Shown piece after piece: positions 38,555-48,305 of a stretch of DNA of 64,000 bases. Every line of letters begins with the position of its first letter. Positions within the stretch are counted from its first letter, which is position 1. The position numbers and the translations under genes were made by a program. The DNA comes from Paraburkholderia edwinii (GTDB taxonomy: Bacteria > Pseudomonadota > Gammaproteobacteria > Burkholderiales > Burkholderiaceae): positions 2,170,001-2,234,000 of the forward strand of contig NZ_CP080095.1 in NCBI RefSeq assembly GCF_019428685.1, read 5' to 3'. Under the pieces are notes generated by a model, which searched no databases, was not told the DNA's origin, and was given only the letters and a program-made list of their open reading frames with translations.

Positions 38555-39466
38555 ATGACGACGTTGACCTTCCGCAAGCCGAGCGCTTTGCCGGGCTTCG
38601 GCCTGACACTCGGTATCACGGTGGCGTATCTGAGCCTCGTGGTGCTGATCCCGCTTGCGTCCACGTTCCTGAAAACGGCGACGCTCGACTGGAGCCAGTT
38701 CCTGCGCGCGGTCGGTTCGCCGCGCGTGCTCGCGTCCTACCGGCTGACGTTTTCCGCGGCGCTCGGCGGCGCACTGATCAACGCGGTGTTCGGCTTTCTC
38801 GTCGCGTGGGTGCTGACACGCTATACGTTCCCGTTCAAGCGCGTCGTCGATGCGATCGTCGATCTGCCGTTCGCGTTGCCGACCTCGGTGGCCGGTATCT
38901 CGCTTGCAGCCGTCTACGCGGGCAACGGCTGGATCGGCCAGTTTCTGGAACCGCTCGGCATCAAGGTCGCGTTCACGCCGTTCGGCGTGCTCGTCGCGCT
39001 GACGTTTATCGGCTTGCCGTTCGTCGTGCGGACCGTGCAACCGGTACTCGAGGAGTTCGAGCGCGAGCAGGAGGAAGCGGCCGCGTGCCTTGGCGCATCG
39101 CGCTGGTTGACCTTCAGGCGTGTGATCTTGCCGGCCGTGTTTCCGGCGCTGCTGACCGGCTTCGCGCTCGCTTTCGCGCGCGCGCTCGGAGAATACGGCT
39201 CGGTGATTTTTATCGCGGGCAATGTGCCGATGAAGTCCGAGATCACGTCGCTGCTGATCATCACGAAGCTCGAGCAGTACGACTATCCGGGCGCGACGGC
39301 GATCGCGGTCGTGATGCTCGTGGTGTCGTTCGTCATGCTGCTGCTGATCAATACGCTGCAGTGGTACCTGCAGCGGCGCACGAGCCGCAGCGCTTCGGCG
39401 CCGGTGCCGCCCGCGGCGCCAGGTCGTGTCGCGGCAGCCGCAACGCAAGACGGAGGTGCGCGATGA
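38555..39466 (+). CDS. cysT: Sulfate/thiosulfate ABC transporter permease CysT
   Basis: 303 residues, six membrane helices. CysT lines: [25 protein letters not shown], and the EAA loop [60 protein letters not shown]. It forms the channel with CysW. It starts 122 bases after sbp and overlaps cysW by four bases. The last 30 residues are Ala/Pro-rich. Confidence 0.96.
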   Translation: MTTLTFRKPSALPGFGLTLGITVAYLSLVVLIPLASTFLKTATLDWSQFLRAVGSPRVLASYRLTFSAALGGALINAVFGFLVAWVLTRYTFPFKRVVDAIVDLPFALPTSVAGISLAAVYAGNGWIGQFLEPLGIKVAFTPFGVLVALTFIGLPFVVRTVQPVLEEFEREQEEAAACLGASRWLTFRRVILPAVFPALLTGFALAFARALGEYGSVIFIAGNVPMKSEITSLLIITKLEQYDYPGATAIAVVMLVVSFVMLLLINTLQWYLQRRTSRSASAPVPPAAPGRVAAAATQDGGAR

Positions 39467-40449
39467 GCGACGATGCCGTCATGCTGTCGAATACATCGCG
39501 TGCGGCTTCGAAGGCCGCACGCGTCGACGGTCCGGTTACCGAGCCGCGCGCGGTCCGCTGGATCCTGACCGGCATCGCGCTGCTGTTCCTTGTGCTGTTT
39601 CTCGTCGTGCCGCTGGCCGCCGTGTTCTATCAGGCGCTCAGCAAAGGCCTCGCGTTCTATTTCGAATCGCTAGCCGATCCCGATGCGTTGTCCGCGATCA
39701 AGCTCACGCTGCTGACCGCGACGATCGCCGTGCCGCTCAATCTCGTGTTCGGGCTCGTGGCGTCGTGGTGTATCGCAAAGTTCGAATTCAAAGGCAAGGC
39801 GTTGCTGACAACGCTGATCGATCTGCCGTTTTCAGTCTCGCCTGTCATTTCAGGCTTGATCTATGTGCTGCTATTCGGCGCGCAAGGCTGGTTCGGCCCG
39901 TGGCTGCAAGCGCATGACGTGCAGATCGTCTTCGCGGTGCCCGGCATCGTGCTCGCGACGGTATTCGTCACGTTCCCGTTCGTCGCGCGCGAGCTGATTC
40001 CGCTGATGCAGGCGCAAGGCACCGACGAAGAAGAAGCCGCGCACGTGCTCGGCGCATCGGGCTGGCAGATTTTCCGCCGCGTGACGCTGCCGAACGTGAA
40101 GTGGGGTCTGCTGTACGGCGTGATTCTGTGCAACGCGCGGGCGATGGGCGAGTTCGGCGCGGTGTCGGTGGTGTCGGGCCATATTCGCGGGCAGACCGAC
40201 ACGATGCCGCTGCACGTCGAAATTCTCTACAACGAATACAACTTCTCGGCGGCCTTCGCCGTGGCGTCGCTGCTCGCGTTGCTCGCGCTCGTGACGCTCG
40301 GCCTCAAGCTGCTGGCCGAGCGTCATATGTCGGCGGAGGCTTCGTCGTCGCGCGCGGGTACGCACGCTGGTACACATGCCGCGGCAGCGTCGGGAATTGC
40401 AGGCGCGGCGGCGCCGTCGAGCGCGGCCGCCGGCCGCCAGGTCCAATAA
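39463..40449 (+). CDS. cysW: Sulfate/thiosulfate ABC transporter permease CysW
   Basis: 328 residues; its ATG overlaps the cysT stop (ATGA) with GGAGG upstream. Lines: [54 protein letters not shown], and the EAA loop [67 protein letters not shown]. Partner of CysT. Its C-terminal 40 residues are Ala/Ser/Gly-rich and specific to this lineage. Confidence 0.96.
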   Translation: MSDDAVMLSNTSRAASKAARVDGPVTEPRAVRWILTGIALLFLVLFLVVPLAAVFYQALSKGLAFYFESLADPDALSAIKLTLLTATIAVPLNLVFGLVASWCIAKFEFKGKALLTTLIDLPFSVSPVISGLIYVLLFGAQGWFGPWLQAHDVQIVFAVPGIVLATVFVTFPFVARELIPLMQAQGTDEEEAAHVLGASGWQIFRRVTLPNVKWGLLYGVILCNARAMGEFGAVSVVSGHIRGQTDTMPLHVEILYNEYNFSAAFAVASLLALLALVTLGLKLLAERHMSAEASSSRAGTHAGTHAAAASGIAGAAAPSSAAAGRQVQ

Positions 40450-40461
40450 GGAGCGCTTCAG

Positions 40462-41562
40462 ATGGGTATCACGGTTCGTAATTTGCATAAGCGCTTTGGC
40501 GACTTCACGGCGCTCGATAACGTATCGCTCGACTTTCCGCCCGGCGAACTGGTCGCGCTGCTCGGGCCCTCCGGATGCGGCAAGACCACGCTGTTGCGCG
40601 TGATCGCCGGTCTCGAATTCGCCGACGACGGGCAGGTCGTGCTGCAGGGGCAGGACGTTGCCGAGGTTCGCGCGCGCGAGCGTCAGGTCGGTTTCGTGTT
40701 CCAGCACTACGCGTTATTCCGGCATATGACCGTGTTCGAGAATGTCGCGTTCGGTCTGCGCGTGAAGCCGCGCAACGAGCGGCCGTCCGAAGCGGTGATA
40801 CGCGAAAAGGTGCATGAACTGCTCAAGCTCGTGCAGCTCGACTGGCTCGCGCCGCGCTATCCGTCGGAACTGTCGGGCGGGCAGCGGCAGCGTATCGCGC
40901 TGGCGCGCGCGCTCGCGGTCGAACCGAAGGTGCTGCTGCTCGATGAGCCGTTCGGCGCGCTCGATGCGAAAGTGCGCAAGGAGCTGCGTGGCTGGCTGCG
41001 CCGCCTGCACGACGATCTGCATATTTCGACGATCTTTGTCACGCATGATCAGGAAGAAGCGCTCGAAGTAGCGGACCGCATCGTCGTGATGAATCACGGG
41101 CATGTCGAGCAGGTCGGCAGCCCGCAGGACGTGTACGACCATCCGCAGACCTCGTTCGTCTACGAGTTTCTCGGCGCGGCGAACCGTCTGTCCGGCAGTG
41201 TTGGCCAACACGGCTTTGTCGTCGATGGCGCGGCGCAGCCGATCGCGGTCGAGGCGGGCTTCGAGGGGCCGGCGCTCGCGTATGTGCGCCCGCACGATCT
41301 CGTGCTGTATCCGCAAGCCGCCGGCGGACATCGCGATGGCATCGCGCTGGGCGTGCGGCGTGTGGTGACGCTGGGCGGGTCGGTGCGTGTCGAGCTCGAA
41401 GGGCTTGGCAGCGGAGCAGGTGCCTCGGCGGCGGATGGGCGTGGCCCGTCGGTGCTCGAAGCCGAACTCGACCGCGAAGCATGGCGCGAATTGCAGCTTG
41501 CGGTCGGCGATGCGGTGACGGCGGTGCCGCGTTCGCTGCGGGTGTTTCCCGCGAGGCATTGA
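40462..41562 (+). CDS. cysA: Sulfate/thiosulfate ABC transporter ATPase CysA
   Basis: 366 residues. Walker [16 protein letters not shown]-loop [21 protein letters not shown], signature [15 protein letters not shown], Walker [19 protein letters not shown], switch [14 protein letters not shown]-terminal regulatory (TOBE-like) region from about residue 235 has [11 protein letters not shown]. It powers sulfate uptake by CysTW. The 207-base gap to cysB downstream is filled by four hairpins. Confidence 0.97.
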   Translation: MGITVRNLHKRFGDFTALDNVSLDFPPGELVALLGPSGCGKTTLLRVIAGLEFADDGQVVLQGQDVAEVRARERQVGFVFQHYALFRHMTVFENVAFGLRVKPRNERPSEAVIREKVHELLKLVQLDWLAPRYPSELSGGQRQRIALARALAVEPKVLLLDEPFGALDAKVRKELRGWLRRLHDDLHISTIFVTHDQEEALEVADRIVVMNHGHVEQVGSPQDVYDHPQTSFVYEFLGAANRLSGSVGQHGFVVDGAAQPIAVEAGFEGPALAYVRPHDLVLYPQAAGGHRDGIALGVRRVVTLGGSVRVELEGLGSGAGASAADGRGPSVLEAELDREAWRELQLAVGDAVTAVPRSLRVFPARH

Positions 41563-41572
41563 ACAGAGACCC

Positions 41573-41622
41573 GCTGACGGCTCCAGGTAAGCGCTAAAGC
41601 GCTAACCTGGAACAACGTCAGC
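41573..41622. repeat. Hairpin 1 of the cysA-cysB array
   Basis: Distal arms GCTGACG (41573-41579) / CGTCAGC (41616-41622), proximal arms TCCAGGT (41582-41588) / ACCTGGA (41605-41611), and core AGCGCT-AA-AGCGCT (41590-41603). It begins 11 bases after the cysA stop codon. Confidence 0.9.
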
Positions 41623-41626
41623 ATGG

Positions 41627-41660
41627 GACCGGAGTAAGCGCTGAAGCGCTAACACCGGTC
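41627..41660. repeat. Hairpin 2 of the cysA-cysB array
   Basis: Arms GACCGG (41627-41632) / CCGGTC (41655-41660), then GT/AC, with core AGCGCT-GA-AGCGCT (41637-41650). It corresponds to hairpin 4 but differs at two stem pairs, both compensated. Confidence 0.9.
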
Positions 41661-41665
41661 GACTC

Positions 41666-41715
41666 GCAGCATAACTCCGGCTAGGCGCTGAAGCGCCAAT
41701 CCGGAGTAATGCTGC
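41666..41715. repeat. Hairpin 3 of the cysA-cysB array
   Basis: Distal arms GCAGCAT (41666-41672) / ATGCTGC (41709-41715), proximal arms ACTCCGG (41674-41680) / CCGGAGT (41701-41707), core GGCGCT-GA-AGCGCC (41684-41697). The core change A to G is matched by T to C on the other arm. It corresponds to hairpin 1. Confidence 0.9.
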
Positions 41716-41719
41716 ATGG

Positions 41720-41753
41720 GATGGGAGTAAGCGCTGAAGCGCTAACTCCCATC
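41720..41753. repeat. Hairpin 4 of the cysA-cysB array
   Basis: Arms GATGGGAGT (41720-41728) / ACTCCCATC (41745-41753), nine perfect pairs, with core AGCGCT-GA-AGCGCT (41730-41743). It ends 16 bases before the cysB ATG, so it abuts the cysB Shine-Dalgarno AGGAG (41757-41761). Confidence 0.9.
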
Positions 41754-41769
41754 GACAGGAGACAACACA

Positions 41770-42696
41770 ATGAACTTCCAGCAGTTGCGCTTCGTGCGCG
41801 AGGCCGTGCGCCAGAACATGAACCTGACCGAAGTCGCGAACGTGCTGTACACGTCGCAGTCGGGCGTGTCGAAACAGATCAAGGACCTCGAGGACGAACT
41901 CGGCGTCGATATCTTCATTCGCCGCGGCAAGCGGCTCACGGGCCTCACGGAGCCGGGCAAGGCCGTGCATCAGCTGATCGAGCGGATGCTGCTCGATGCG
42001 GAAAACCTGCGGCGCGTCGCGCGCCAGTACGCGGACCAGGACAACGGCCACCTCGTCGTCGCGACCACGCACACGCAGGCGCGCTACGCGCTGCCGAAAG
42101 TGATTCGCCAGTTCACCGACGTGTTTCCGAAAGTGCATCTCGCGCTGCGCCAGGGCAATCCGCAACAGATCGCGCAGATGATCATCAACGGCGAAGCGGA
42201 TCTCGGCATCTCGACCGAGGCGCTCGACCGCTACCCCGATATCGTGACGTTTCCGTGCTATTCGTGGCATCACGTCGTGGTCGTGCCGAAAGATCATCCG
42301 CTGGTCGGCCGCGCGAACCTGACGCTCGAGGAGATCGCCGAGTATCCGATCGTCACGTACGACCAGGACTTCACGGGCCGCTCGCATATCGACCAGGCGT
42401 TCACGAAGGTCGGCGCGATGCCCGACGTCGTGCTGACCGCCATCGACGCGGACGTGATCAAAACCTATGTCGAGCTCGGCATGGGCATCGGCATCGTCGC
42501 GGCGATGGCGTTCGATCCGAAGCGCGACAGCGAACTCGTCGCGCTCGATACGCAGCATCTGTTCGAAGCGAGCACGACGCGCGTCGGCTTGCGCAAGGGC
42601 GCGTTTTTGCGCGCTTACGCGTACCGGCTGATCGAGATGTTCGCGCCGCAGTTGAGCGAAGCGGAGATCGCGGCGCAATTGCGCGAAGCGGTTTAA
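41770..42696 (+). CDS. cysB: LysR-type regulator CysB
   Basis: Activates sulfate assimilation genes and senses N-acetylserine-type inducers. 308 residues. CysB-type helix-turn-helix: MNFQQLRFVREAVRQNMNLTEVANVLYTSQSGVSKQIKDLEDELGVDIFIRRGKRLTGLTEPGK. Effector domain: ATTHTQARYALPKVI, PCYSWHHVVVVPKDHPL, GRSHIDQAF, and VIKTYVELGMGIGIVAAMAF. AGGAG precedes the ATG. The position after cysA suggests it is also read from the sulfate operon; the hairpin array may separate their expression. Confidence 0.95.
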   Translation: MNFQQLRFVREAVRQNMNLTEVANVLYTSQSGVSKQIKDLEDELGVDIFIRRGKRLTGLTEPGKAVHQLIERMLLDAENLRRVARQYADQDNGHLVVATTHTQARYALPKVIRQFTDVFPKVHLALRQGNPQQIAQMIINGEADLGISTEALDRYPDIVTFPCYSWHHVVVVPKDHPLVGRANLTLEEIAEYPIVTYDQDFTGRSHIDQAFTKVGAMPDVVLTAIDADVIKTYVELGMGIGIVAAMAFDPKRDSELVALDTQHLFEASTTRVGLRKGAFLRAYAYRLIEMFAPQLSEAEIAAQLREAV

Positions 42697-42953
42697 GCGG
42701 CGGCTACGTTCTGAGCGTTCGGCGTTGGGCGTGCGATGACGCGTTCGAGGACGGCGCACCCCAGGCCGCCTTGTCGTGTTGCGGCGTTTGAAAGCGGGTG
42801 TTGCGCGCTGCCGTGTTTGCGGAAGACGTGCCGCTCGCGTGCGATGCGATGCTCGAAGACGGCGTCGCACAAGAGCTCGCCTGATGGGCGACGCCTTGTA
42901 GGGCGATGCGTTCGGCGTCGAACTGACGCGACGCATCGCTTACAATCGCCCGC
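42697..42953. other. Gap between cysB and asparaginase with imperfect direct repeats
   Basis: 257 bases, no gene. Two 28-base segments (42729-42756 and 42837-42864), both starting GCGTGCGATG and ending GACGGCG, agree at 22 positions. Confidence 0.4.
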
Positions 42954-44006
42954 ATGACTACCTCTTCTTCGTCTTCTTCCGCGTCGCACAACGCACCGCA
43001 CAGCGCGTTGCCGCGCATCGCGGTGCTCGCGACCGGCGGCACGATCGCCGGCTCCGCGCAGGACGCGACGAGCACGGCCGGCTATCAGGCCGGCGTCGTC
43101 GGCGTCGGGCAACTGCTCGCGGCCGTGCCCGCGCTCTCGACGCTCGCGAATATCCACGCCGAGCAGGTCGCGAGCATTGACAGCAAGGACATGTCGCTCG
43201 CTTTGTGGACCACGCTCGCGCAACGCGTGAACAAGCTGCTCGCCAGCGACGATATCGACGGGATCGTCATCACGCACGGCACCGATACGCTCGAAGAAAC
43301 CGCGTATCTGCTGCATCTGACTGTCAAAAGCGCGAAGCCCGTCGTGTTGACCGCGGCGATGCGGCCGTCGAGTGCGCTATCGGCCGACGGTCCGCTGAAT
43401 CTGCTCAATGCGGTCAGCGTGGCGGCGCATCGCGCGGCGCACGGGCAGGGCGTGCTCGTCGCGTTCAACAACCGCATTCACAGCGCGCGCGATGTCGTGA
43501 AGACCAGCACGTTCGCCGTTGACGCGTTCCAGTCGCCGGAAGTCGGTGCGCTTGGTTGGGTGCAGGATGGGCGCGTCGAATTTCAGCGCCGCGTTGTGCG
43601 CCCGCATACGACGGCTACCGAATTCGCGATCGAAGCGACGGCGAACGACGCATGGCCCGCGGTCGAGATCGTCACGAGTTATGCGGGCGTGACGCGCGTG
43701 ATGGTCGATGCGCTCGTGAAGGACGGCGTGCGCGGCATTGTCGTCGCCGGCACCGGCAACGGTTCGATTCACGTTTCGCTGCAGCAGGGTCTTGCCGATG
43801 CGGTCGCGCAGGGTATCGCGGTGGTGCGCGCGTCGCGAGTCGGCTCGGGACATGTGATGCACAACGGCGCGGCCTCAGACGATGCGCTCGGCTTTGTCAG
43901 CGCGAACGCGCTCAATGCCTATAAGGCGCGCGTGCTGCTGATGCTCGCGCTGGCAGCCGGCAACCCGGCACGGGCGGCGCTGCAAGACGTATTCGATCTT
44001 TACTGA
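42954..44006 (+). CDS. L-asparaginase (type I/II family)
   Basis: Hydrolyses Asn to Asp and ammonia. 350 residues. Catalytic Thr motifs ATGGTIAGSAQD (first Thr) and the ITHGTDTLEETAYLL segment with the second Thr, Asp and, later, the Lys-containing loop. The N terminus is a Ser-rich stretch (TTSSSSSSASHNAPH) without a signal peptide, so it is cytoplasmic in prediction. The family usually forms tetramers. It follows cysB by 257 bases and is probably a separate unit. Confidence 0.93.
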   Translation: MTTSSSSSSASHNAPHSALPRIAVLATGGTIAGSAQDATSTAGYQAGVVGVGQLLAAVPALSTLANIHAEQVASIDSKDMSLALWTTLAQRVNKLLASDDIDGIVITHGTDTLEETAYLLHLTVKSAKPVVLTAAMRPSSALSADGPLNLLNAVSVAAHRAAHGQGVLVAFNNRIHSARDVVKTSTFAVDAFQSPEVGALGWVQDGRVEFQRRVVRPHTTATEFAIEATANDAWPAVEIVTSYAGVTRVMVDALVKDGVRGIVVAGTGNGSIHVSLQQGLADAVAQGIAVVRASRVGSGHVMHNGAASDDALGFVSANALNAYKARVLLMLALAAGNPARAALQDVFDLY

Positions 44007-44345
44007 TTGCGGACGTGATGTTCGCGCGCTAAGTGCGTGCAGTACGCTCGGTGCGCGCGCTAAAAGCGCATCGCATTGCGCGTACGCTCGATTCTGAAAT
44101 CCGACAGGCGGACACCCGACGACGACGTCTGACCGACCAAGGCTTCCCCGTCGCCGACGGGTGCCGCTGCGGACCCCACTAGCCGCCCTCAGCCCAGAGC
44201 GGCTTGATTTGTCCAGCCCGTCGCGTTGTGCGCTTCGAACCGGACGCCCCACGAGAGGGCTGTCGCTGCATGTTGCTGCATGTTGCTGCGGTTTGCGACA
44301 GCCCGAGTCCTGCAAACTTGCTTAATCAATCGCGAGAAGGCTTGT
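44007..44345. other. Convergent gap after asparaginase and glxR
   Basis: 339 bases. GCGCT-AAA-AGCGC (44057-44069) is a small hairpin. CCCGTCG-C-CGACGGG (44147-44161) is a perfect palindrome. A stronger hairpin lies at 44257-44304. No gene. Confidence 0.5.
44257..44304. repeat. 10-bp inverted repeat with tandem repeat in the loop
   Basis: Perfect arms GGGCTGTCGC (44257-44266) and GCGACAGCCC (44295-44304). The 28-base loop contains TGCATGTTGC twice in direct order (44267-44286). It is 42 bases beyond the glxR stop codon, where the end of the gcl-hyi-glxR transcript is expected; no T run follows. Confidence 0.75.
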
Positions 44346-45251
44346 TTATGCCGCCTTCGCGTCGCTCGGTGCCTGCGCGACCTCGAAGTTGCCCATGATT
44401 TCGAGCGCCCGCACCATCGCCGAGTGATCCCATGCCTTGCCGCCGTTCGCCGCGCAGACGCTGAACAGCTGCTGCGCGCTTGCCGTATGCGGCAGCGCGA
44501 TGCCGAGCTTGCGCGCGCCGTCGAGTGCGAGGTTCAAATCCTTCTGATGCAGTTCGATGCGGAAGCCCGGGTTGAACGTGCGCTTCGTCATGCGCTCGCC
44601 GTGCACTTCGAGAATGCGCGATGCCGCGAAGCCGCCCATCAGTGCGCGGCGCACGCGTTCCGGATCGGCGCCCGAACGCGCGGCGAACAGCAGCGCTTCG
44701 GCGACCGCCTCGATATTGAGCGCAACGATGATCTGGTTGGCAACCTTGCAGGTCTGGCCCGCGCCGTTGTCGCCGATCAGCGTGACGTTCTTGCCCATCA
44801 GATCGAATAGCGGCTTCGCCTGATCGAACGACTTCTGCGGGCCGCCGACCATGATCGTCAGCGTCGCATCGCGCGCGCCGATTTCGCCGCCGGACACGGG
44901 TGCATCGAGATAGTCGCAGCCGAGTTCGTTGATCTTCTTCGCGAATGCCTGCGTTTCGAGCGGCGAGATCGAGCTCATGTCGATCACGAGCTTGCCTTTG
45001 CTGAGACCCGCTGCAACGCCGTCATCGGCGAACAGCACGTTCGCGACGTCCGGCGTATCGGGCACCATGATCACGATGACGTCCGATGCCTGCGCAACGG
45101 CCGTCGAATCCTTGACCACGCTCGTGGTTTTCGTCAGATCGTCCGGCACCGGGTACGCGCCGTTCACGAACAGCGTGTGGCCGCCCTTCAGAAGGTTGCG
45201 CGCCATATGCGCGCCCATGATGCCGAGGCCGATGAAACCGATCTTTGCCAT
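44346..45251 (-). CDS. glxR: 2-hydroxy-3-oxopropionate (tartronate semialdehyde) reductase
   Basis: Reduces tartronate semialdehyde to D-glycerate with NAD(P)H, third step of glyoxylate use after Gcl and Hyi. 301 residues. Motifs: GFIGLGIMGAHMARNLLKGGH as Rossmann start, DAPVSGGEIGARDATLTIMVGG substrate loop, and GAGQTCKVANQI with the catalytic Lys. GGAGAG precedes the ATG. It sits 84 bases after hyi on the same strand. Confidence 0.95.
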   Translation of the reverse strand: MAKIGFIGLGIMGAHMARNLLKGGHTLFVNGAYPVPDDLTKTTSVVKDSTAVAQASDVIVIMVPDTPDVANVLFADDGVAAGLSKGKLVIDMSSISPLETQAFAKKINELGCDYLDAPVSGGEIGARDATLTIMVGGPQKSFDQAKPLFDLMGKNVTLIGDNGAGQTCKVANQIIVALNIEAVAEALLFAARSGADPERVRRALMGGFAASRILEVHGERMTKRTFNPGFRIELHQKDLNLALDGARKLGIALPHTASAQQLFSVCAANGGKAWDHSAMVRALEIMGNFEVAQAPSDAKAA

Positions 45252-45335
45252 TTACGTACTCTCCGTGAAAGCTGAAAATTGATAGTCCTGTGATCTTCGA
45301 AGCGTGGTCGCTCAAGTGGTCGCTGTGGTAGCCAC

Positions 45336-46121
45336 TCAAGCGGTCGCTTTCGCCTGCTTGAACCAGCCGAGTCCCTCGGTGGTCGTCGTGCGCGGCTTGT
45401 ATTCGCAGCCGATATGGCCCGCGTAGCCGAGCGAATCGAGCAGATCGAACAGGAACGGATAGTTGATTTCGCCGGTGCCCGGTTCGTTGCGCCCCGGGTT
45501 ATCGGCCAGCTGGATGTGCGCGATCGACGCGAAGTTCTTCTTGATCGTCGCGGCGAGTTCGCCTTCCATCCGCTGCATGTGATAGATGTCGTACTGCAGG
45601 AACAGGTTGTCGGAGCCGACCGCGCGGATCACGTCGAGCCCTTCGGCGGAGCGGTTCAGCGCGAAGCCCGGAATGTCGTACGAGTTGCACGGCTCGACGA
45701 GCAGCCGGATGCCTTCCTTCTTCAGCGCGGCAGCGGCGAAACGCAGGTTCTCGACGATCGTCGTACGCGCCTTGTCCGCACTCACGCCGCCCGTCGGAAT
45801 ACCGACGAGGCAGTTCAGCTGCGGCACTTTCAGCGCCTTCGCGTACTCGATCGCGCGGCCGACGCCTTCCTGGAACTCGCCGACGCGATCGGGCAGGCAC
45901 GCGATGCCGCGTTCGCCGGCTTCCCAGTTGCCGGCCGGCAGGTTGTGCAGCACGAGCTTCAGGTTGTTCTGCTGCAGGCGTTCGGCGAGCTCGGCAGCCT
46001 TGTACGGATACGGGAACAGGAATTCGACAGCATCGAAGCCCGCATTGGCCGCGGCGGCAAAGCGCTCGAGGAACGGGACTTCGTTGAACAGCATCGTCAG
46101 GTTGGCGGCGAATTTCGGCAT
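45336..46121 (-). CDS. hyi: Hydroxypyruvate isomerase
   Basis: Interconverts hydroxypyruvate and tartronate semialdehyde. 261 residues from the ATG before PKFAANLTMLF; the open frame upstream lacks family character. TIM-barrel lines: FLERFAAAANAGFDAVEFLFPYPY, LVLHNLPAGNWEAGERGIACLPDR, and LLVEPCNSYDIPGFAL with the metal-binding Glu, then FLQYDIYHMQRMEGEL. Standard partner of gcl upstream and glxR downstream. Confidence 0.95.
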   Translation of the reverse strand: MPKFAANLTMLFNEVPFLERFAAAANAGFDAVEFLFPYPYKAAELAERLQQNNLKLVLHNLPAGNWEAGERGIACLPDRVGEFQEGVGRAIEYAKALKVPQLNCLVGIPTGGVSADKARTTIVENLRFAAAALKKEGIRLLVEPCNSYDIPGFALNRSAEGLDVIRAVGSDNLFLQYDIYHMQRMEGELAATIKKNFASIAHIQLADNPGRNEPGTGEINYPFLFDLLDSLGYAGHIGCEYKPRTTTTEGLGWFKQAKATA

Positions 46122-46298
46122 TGTTTCTCTCTGGTCGGTCAGATGGACAGCGTCCCGCGGGCGGTTTTCACAAACCGCCGCGACGGGCACGGCAAACACA
46201 GCAGCAGACTGGAAAGCGCGGCGCGACGGCAATTCGCGCCATACGCGAGGGCGACGCTTACAGGACGCTGCGTCGCCGCTCGATCTTCAGCTCAACCC

Positions 46299-48083
46299 TC
46301 AATCGAGCGCACTGATTGCGCTGATCGAAGTCGGTGCATCCTTGTGCGATGCGGCCAGTTCCTCGAACTCGTTGACCGCGTCGATCTCGGCGCCCATCGA
46401 GATGTTCGTCACACGCTCGAGAATCACTTCGACGACGACCGGCACGTTGAACTCGGAGAGCATCGACTGCGCCTTCTTGAGCGCCGGCTCGATGTCTTCC
46501 GGCTTGAACACGCGCAGTGCCTTGCAGCCGAGACCTTCGGCCACCTTCACGTGATCGACGCCGTAGCCTTCCACTTCGGGCGCGTTGATATTGTCGAACG
46601 CCAGCTGCACGCAGTAGTCCATCTCGAATGCGCGCTGCGCCTGGCGGATCAGGCCGAGGTACGAGTTATTCACCACCACGTGCACATACGGCAGCTTGAA
46701 CTGCGCACCCGCTGCGAGCTCTTCGATCATGAACTGGAAGTCGTAGTCGCCGGAGAGCGCGACGATCGGGCGTTGCGGATCGGCCGCACGCACACCGAGC
46801 GCGGCCGGAATGGTCCAGCCGAGCGGGCCCGCCTGGCCGCAGTTGATCCAGTTGCGCGCCTTGAACACGTGCAGGAACTGCGCGGCGGCGATCTGCGACA
46901 GGCCGATCGTGCTCACGTAGCAGGTGTCGCGGCCGAACACCTTGTTCATCTCTTCGTAGACGCGCTGCGGCTTGATCGGCACGTTGTCGAAGTGCGTCTT
47001 GCGCAGCATCGTGCGCTTGCGCTCCTGGCAGTCTTCGACCCACGCGCTGCGGTTCTTCAGCTTGCCGGCGGCCTTCCATTCCTTCGCGACTTCCACGAAC
47101 AGTTCGAGCGCGGCCTTCGCGTCGGACACGATGCCGAGATCCGGACCGAACACGCGGCCGATCTGCGTGGGCTCGATATCCACGTGCACGAACTTACGGC
47201 CCTTCGTGTAGACCTCGACGCTGCCCGTGTGGCGGTTTGCCCAGCGGTTGCCGATGCCGAGCACGAAGTCGGAGGCGAGCATCGTCGCGTTGCCGTAACG
47301 GTGCGAGGTCTGCAGGCCGACCATGCCGGCCATCAGCGGATGGTCGTCGGGAATCGCGCCCCACGACATCAGCGTCGGAATCACGGGCACGCCGATCGTT
47401 TCGGCGAACTGCACGAGCAGGTCTTCGGCCGCTGCGTTGATCACGCCGCCGCCCGAGACGATCAGCGGCTTTTCCGCGTCGTTGAGCATCTTCAGCGCGG
47501 CTTCGATCTGCCCGCGCGTCGCCTTCGGCTTGTAAACCGGCAGCGGTTCGTAGGTGTCGATGTCGAACTCGATTTCGGCCACTTGCACGTCGACCGGCAG
47601 GTCGACCAGCACGGGGCCCGGGCGGCCCGAGCGCATCAGGTGGAAAGCCTGCTGGAACACGCGCGGCACGAGCGCCGGCTCGCGCACCGTCACGGCCCAC
47701 TTGGTGACGGGCTTCGCGATCGATTCGATATCGACGGCCTGGAAGTCTTCCTTGTAGAGGCGGGCACGCGGCGCCTGGCCCGTGATCGCGAGAATCGGAA
47801 TCGAGTCGGCGGAGGCCGAGTAGAGGCCGGTGATCATGTCGGTGCCCGCGGGGCCCGACGTGCCGATACAGACGCCGATATTGCCGGGTGCGGCACGCGT
47901 GTAGCCTTCGGCCATATGCGATGCGCCTTCGACGTGGCGCGCGAGCACGTGGCTGATGTTGCCCGCCTTGCGCATCGCGGAATAGAACGGATTGATCGCG
48001 GCGCCCGGTACGCCGAACGCGGTGTCGATTCCTTCTTTTTCAAGCACGAGTACGGCTGCGTCGACGGCTCTCATCTTGGCCAT
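46299..48083 (-). CDS. gcl: Glyoxylate carboligase
   Basis: Condenses two glyoxylate to tartronate semialdehyde and CO2 with thiamine diphosphate and FAD. 594 residues, typical. N terminus [35 protein letters not shown]. In [16 protein letters not shown]al replaces the usual catalytic Glu position of ThDP enzymes, a known Gcl hallmark. ThDP motif [35 protein letters not shown] precedes the ATG. First gene of gcl-hyi-glxR, divergent from the LysR gene. Confidence 0.97.
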   Translation of the reverse strand: MAKMRAVDAAVLVLEKEGIDTAFGVPGAAINPFYSAMRKAGNISHVLARHVEGASHMAEGYTRAAPGNIGVCIGTSGPAGTDMITGLYSASADSIPILAITGQAPRARLYKEDFQAVDIESIAKPVTKWAVTVREPALVPRVFQQAFHLMRSGRPGPVLVDLPVDVQVAEIEFDIDTYEPLPVYKPKATRGQIEAALKMLNDAEKPLIVSGGGVINAAAEDLLVQFAETIGVPVIPTLMSWGAIPDDHPLMAGMVGLQTSHRYGNATMLASDFVLGIGNRWANRHTGSVEVYTKGRKFVHVDIEPTQIGRVFGPDLGIVSDAKAALELFVEVAKEWKAAGKLKNRSAWVEDCQERKRTMLRKTHFDNVPIKPQRVYEEMNKVFGRDTCYVSTIGLSQIAAAQFLHVFKARNWINCGQAGPLGWTIPAALGVRAADPQRPIVALSGDYDFQFMIEELAAGAQFKLPYVHVVVNNSYLGLIRQAQRAFEMDYCVQLAFDNINAPEVEGYGVDHVKVAEGLGCKALRVFKPEDIEPALKKAQSMLSEFNVPVVVEVILERVTNISMGAEIDAVNEFEELAASHKDAPTSISAISALD

Positions 48084-48184
48084 GAGTGTCTCCTCGGGAG
48101 GTCCTGCAAAGTGGGAAATGGGGCGTTCCCTGAACTTTAGGCGCGCATTAAAGGTTTGATAAGATCGGTTTGGGTCGCTTATTC

Positions 48185-48201
48185 CGATACAAAAAGTATC
48201 G
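48185..48201. promoter_or_regulatory. LysR-type operator between gcl and its regulator
   Basis: CGATAC-AAAAA-GTATCG is a perfect 6-5-6 palindrome, extended on each side by partial symmetry (TT...AA). It has T-N11-A-like form in the 222-base gap between divergent gcl and the LysR gene, about 100 bases from both starts. Confidence 0.75.
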
Positions 48202-48305
48202 AATGGATTTTGGGTCGAATGACCTGACAAATACACTTCAGCTTGAGACTTCAGCGCGCACGGAAGCAGGCGCAGCGCCCGCGCGACGGGTGCGAGGAGA
48301 CAAAA

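Noticed and set aside
41573..41753. CRISPR-like array
   Set aside because: The units are palindromic with paired variable arms, there are only four, and no spacers or cas genes exist.
45414..48140. 908-codon plus-strand open frame
   Set aside because: Runs antisense through hyi and gcl and the gap between them; composition is that of a shadow frame.
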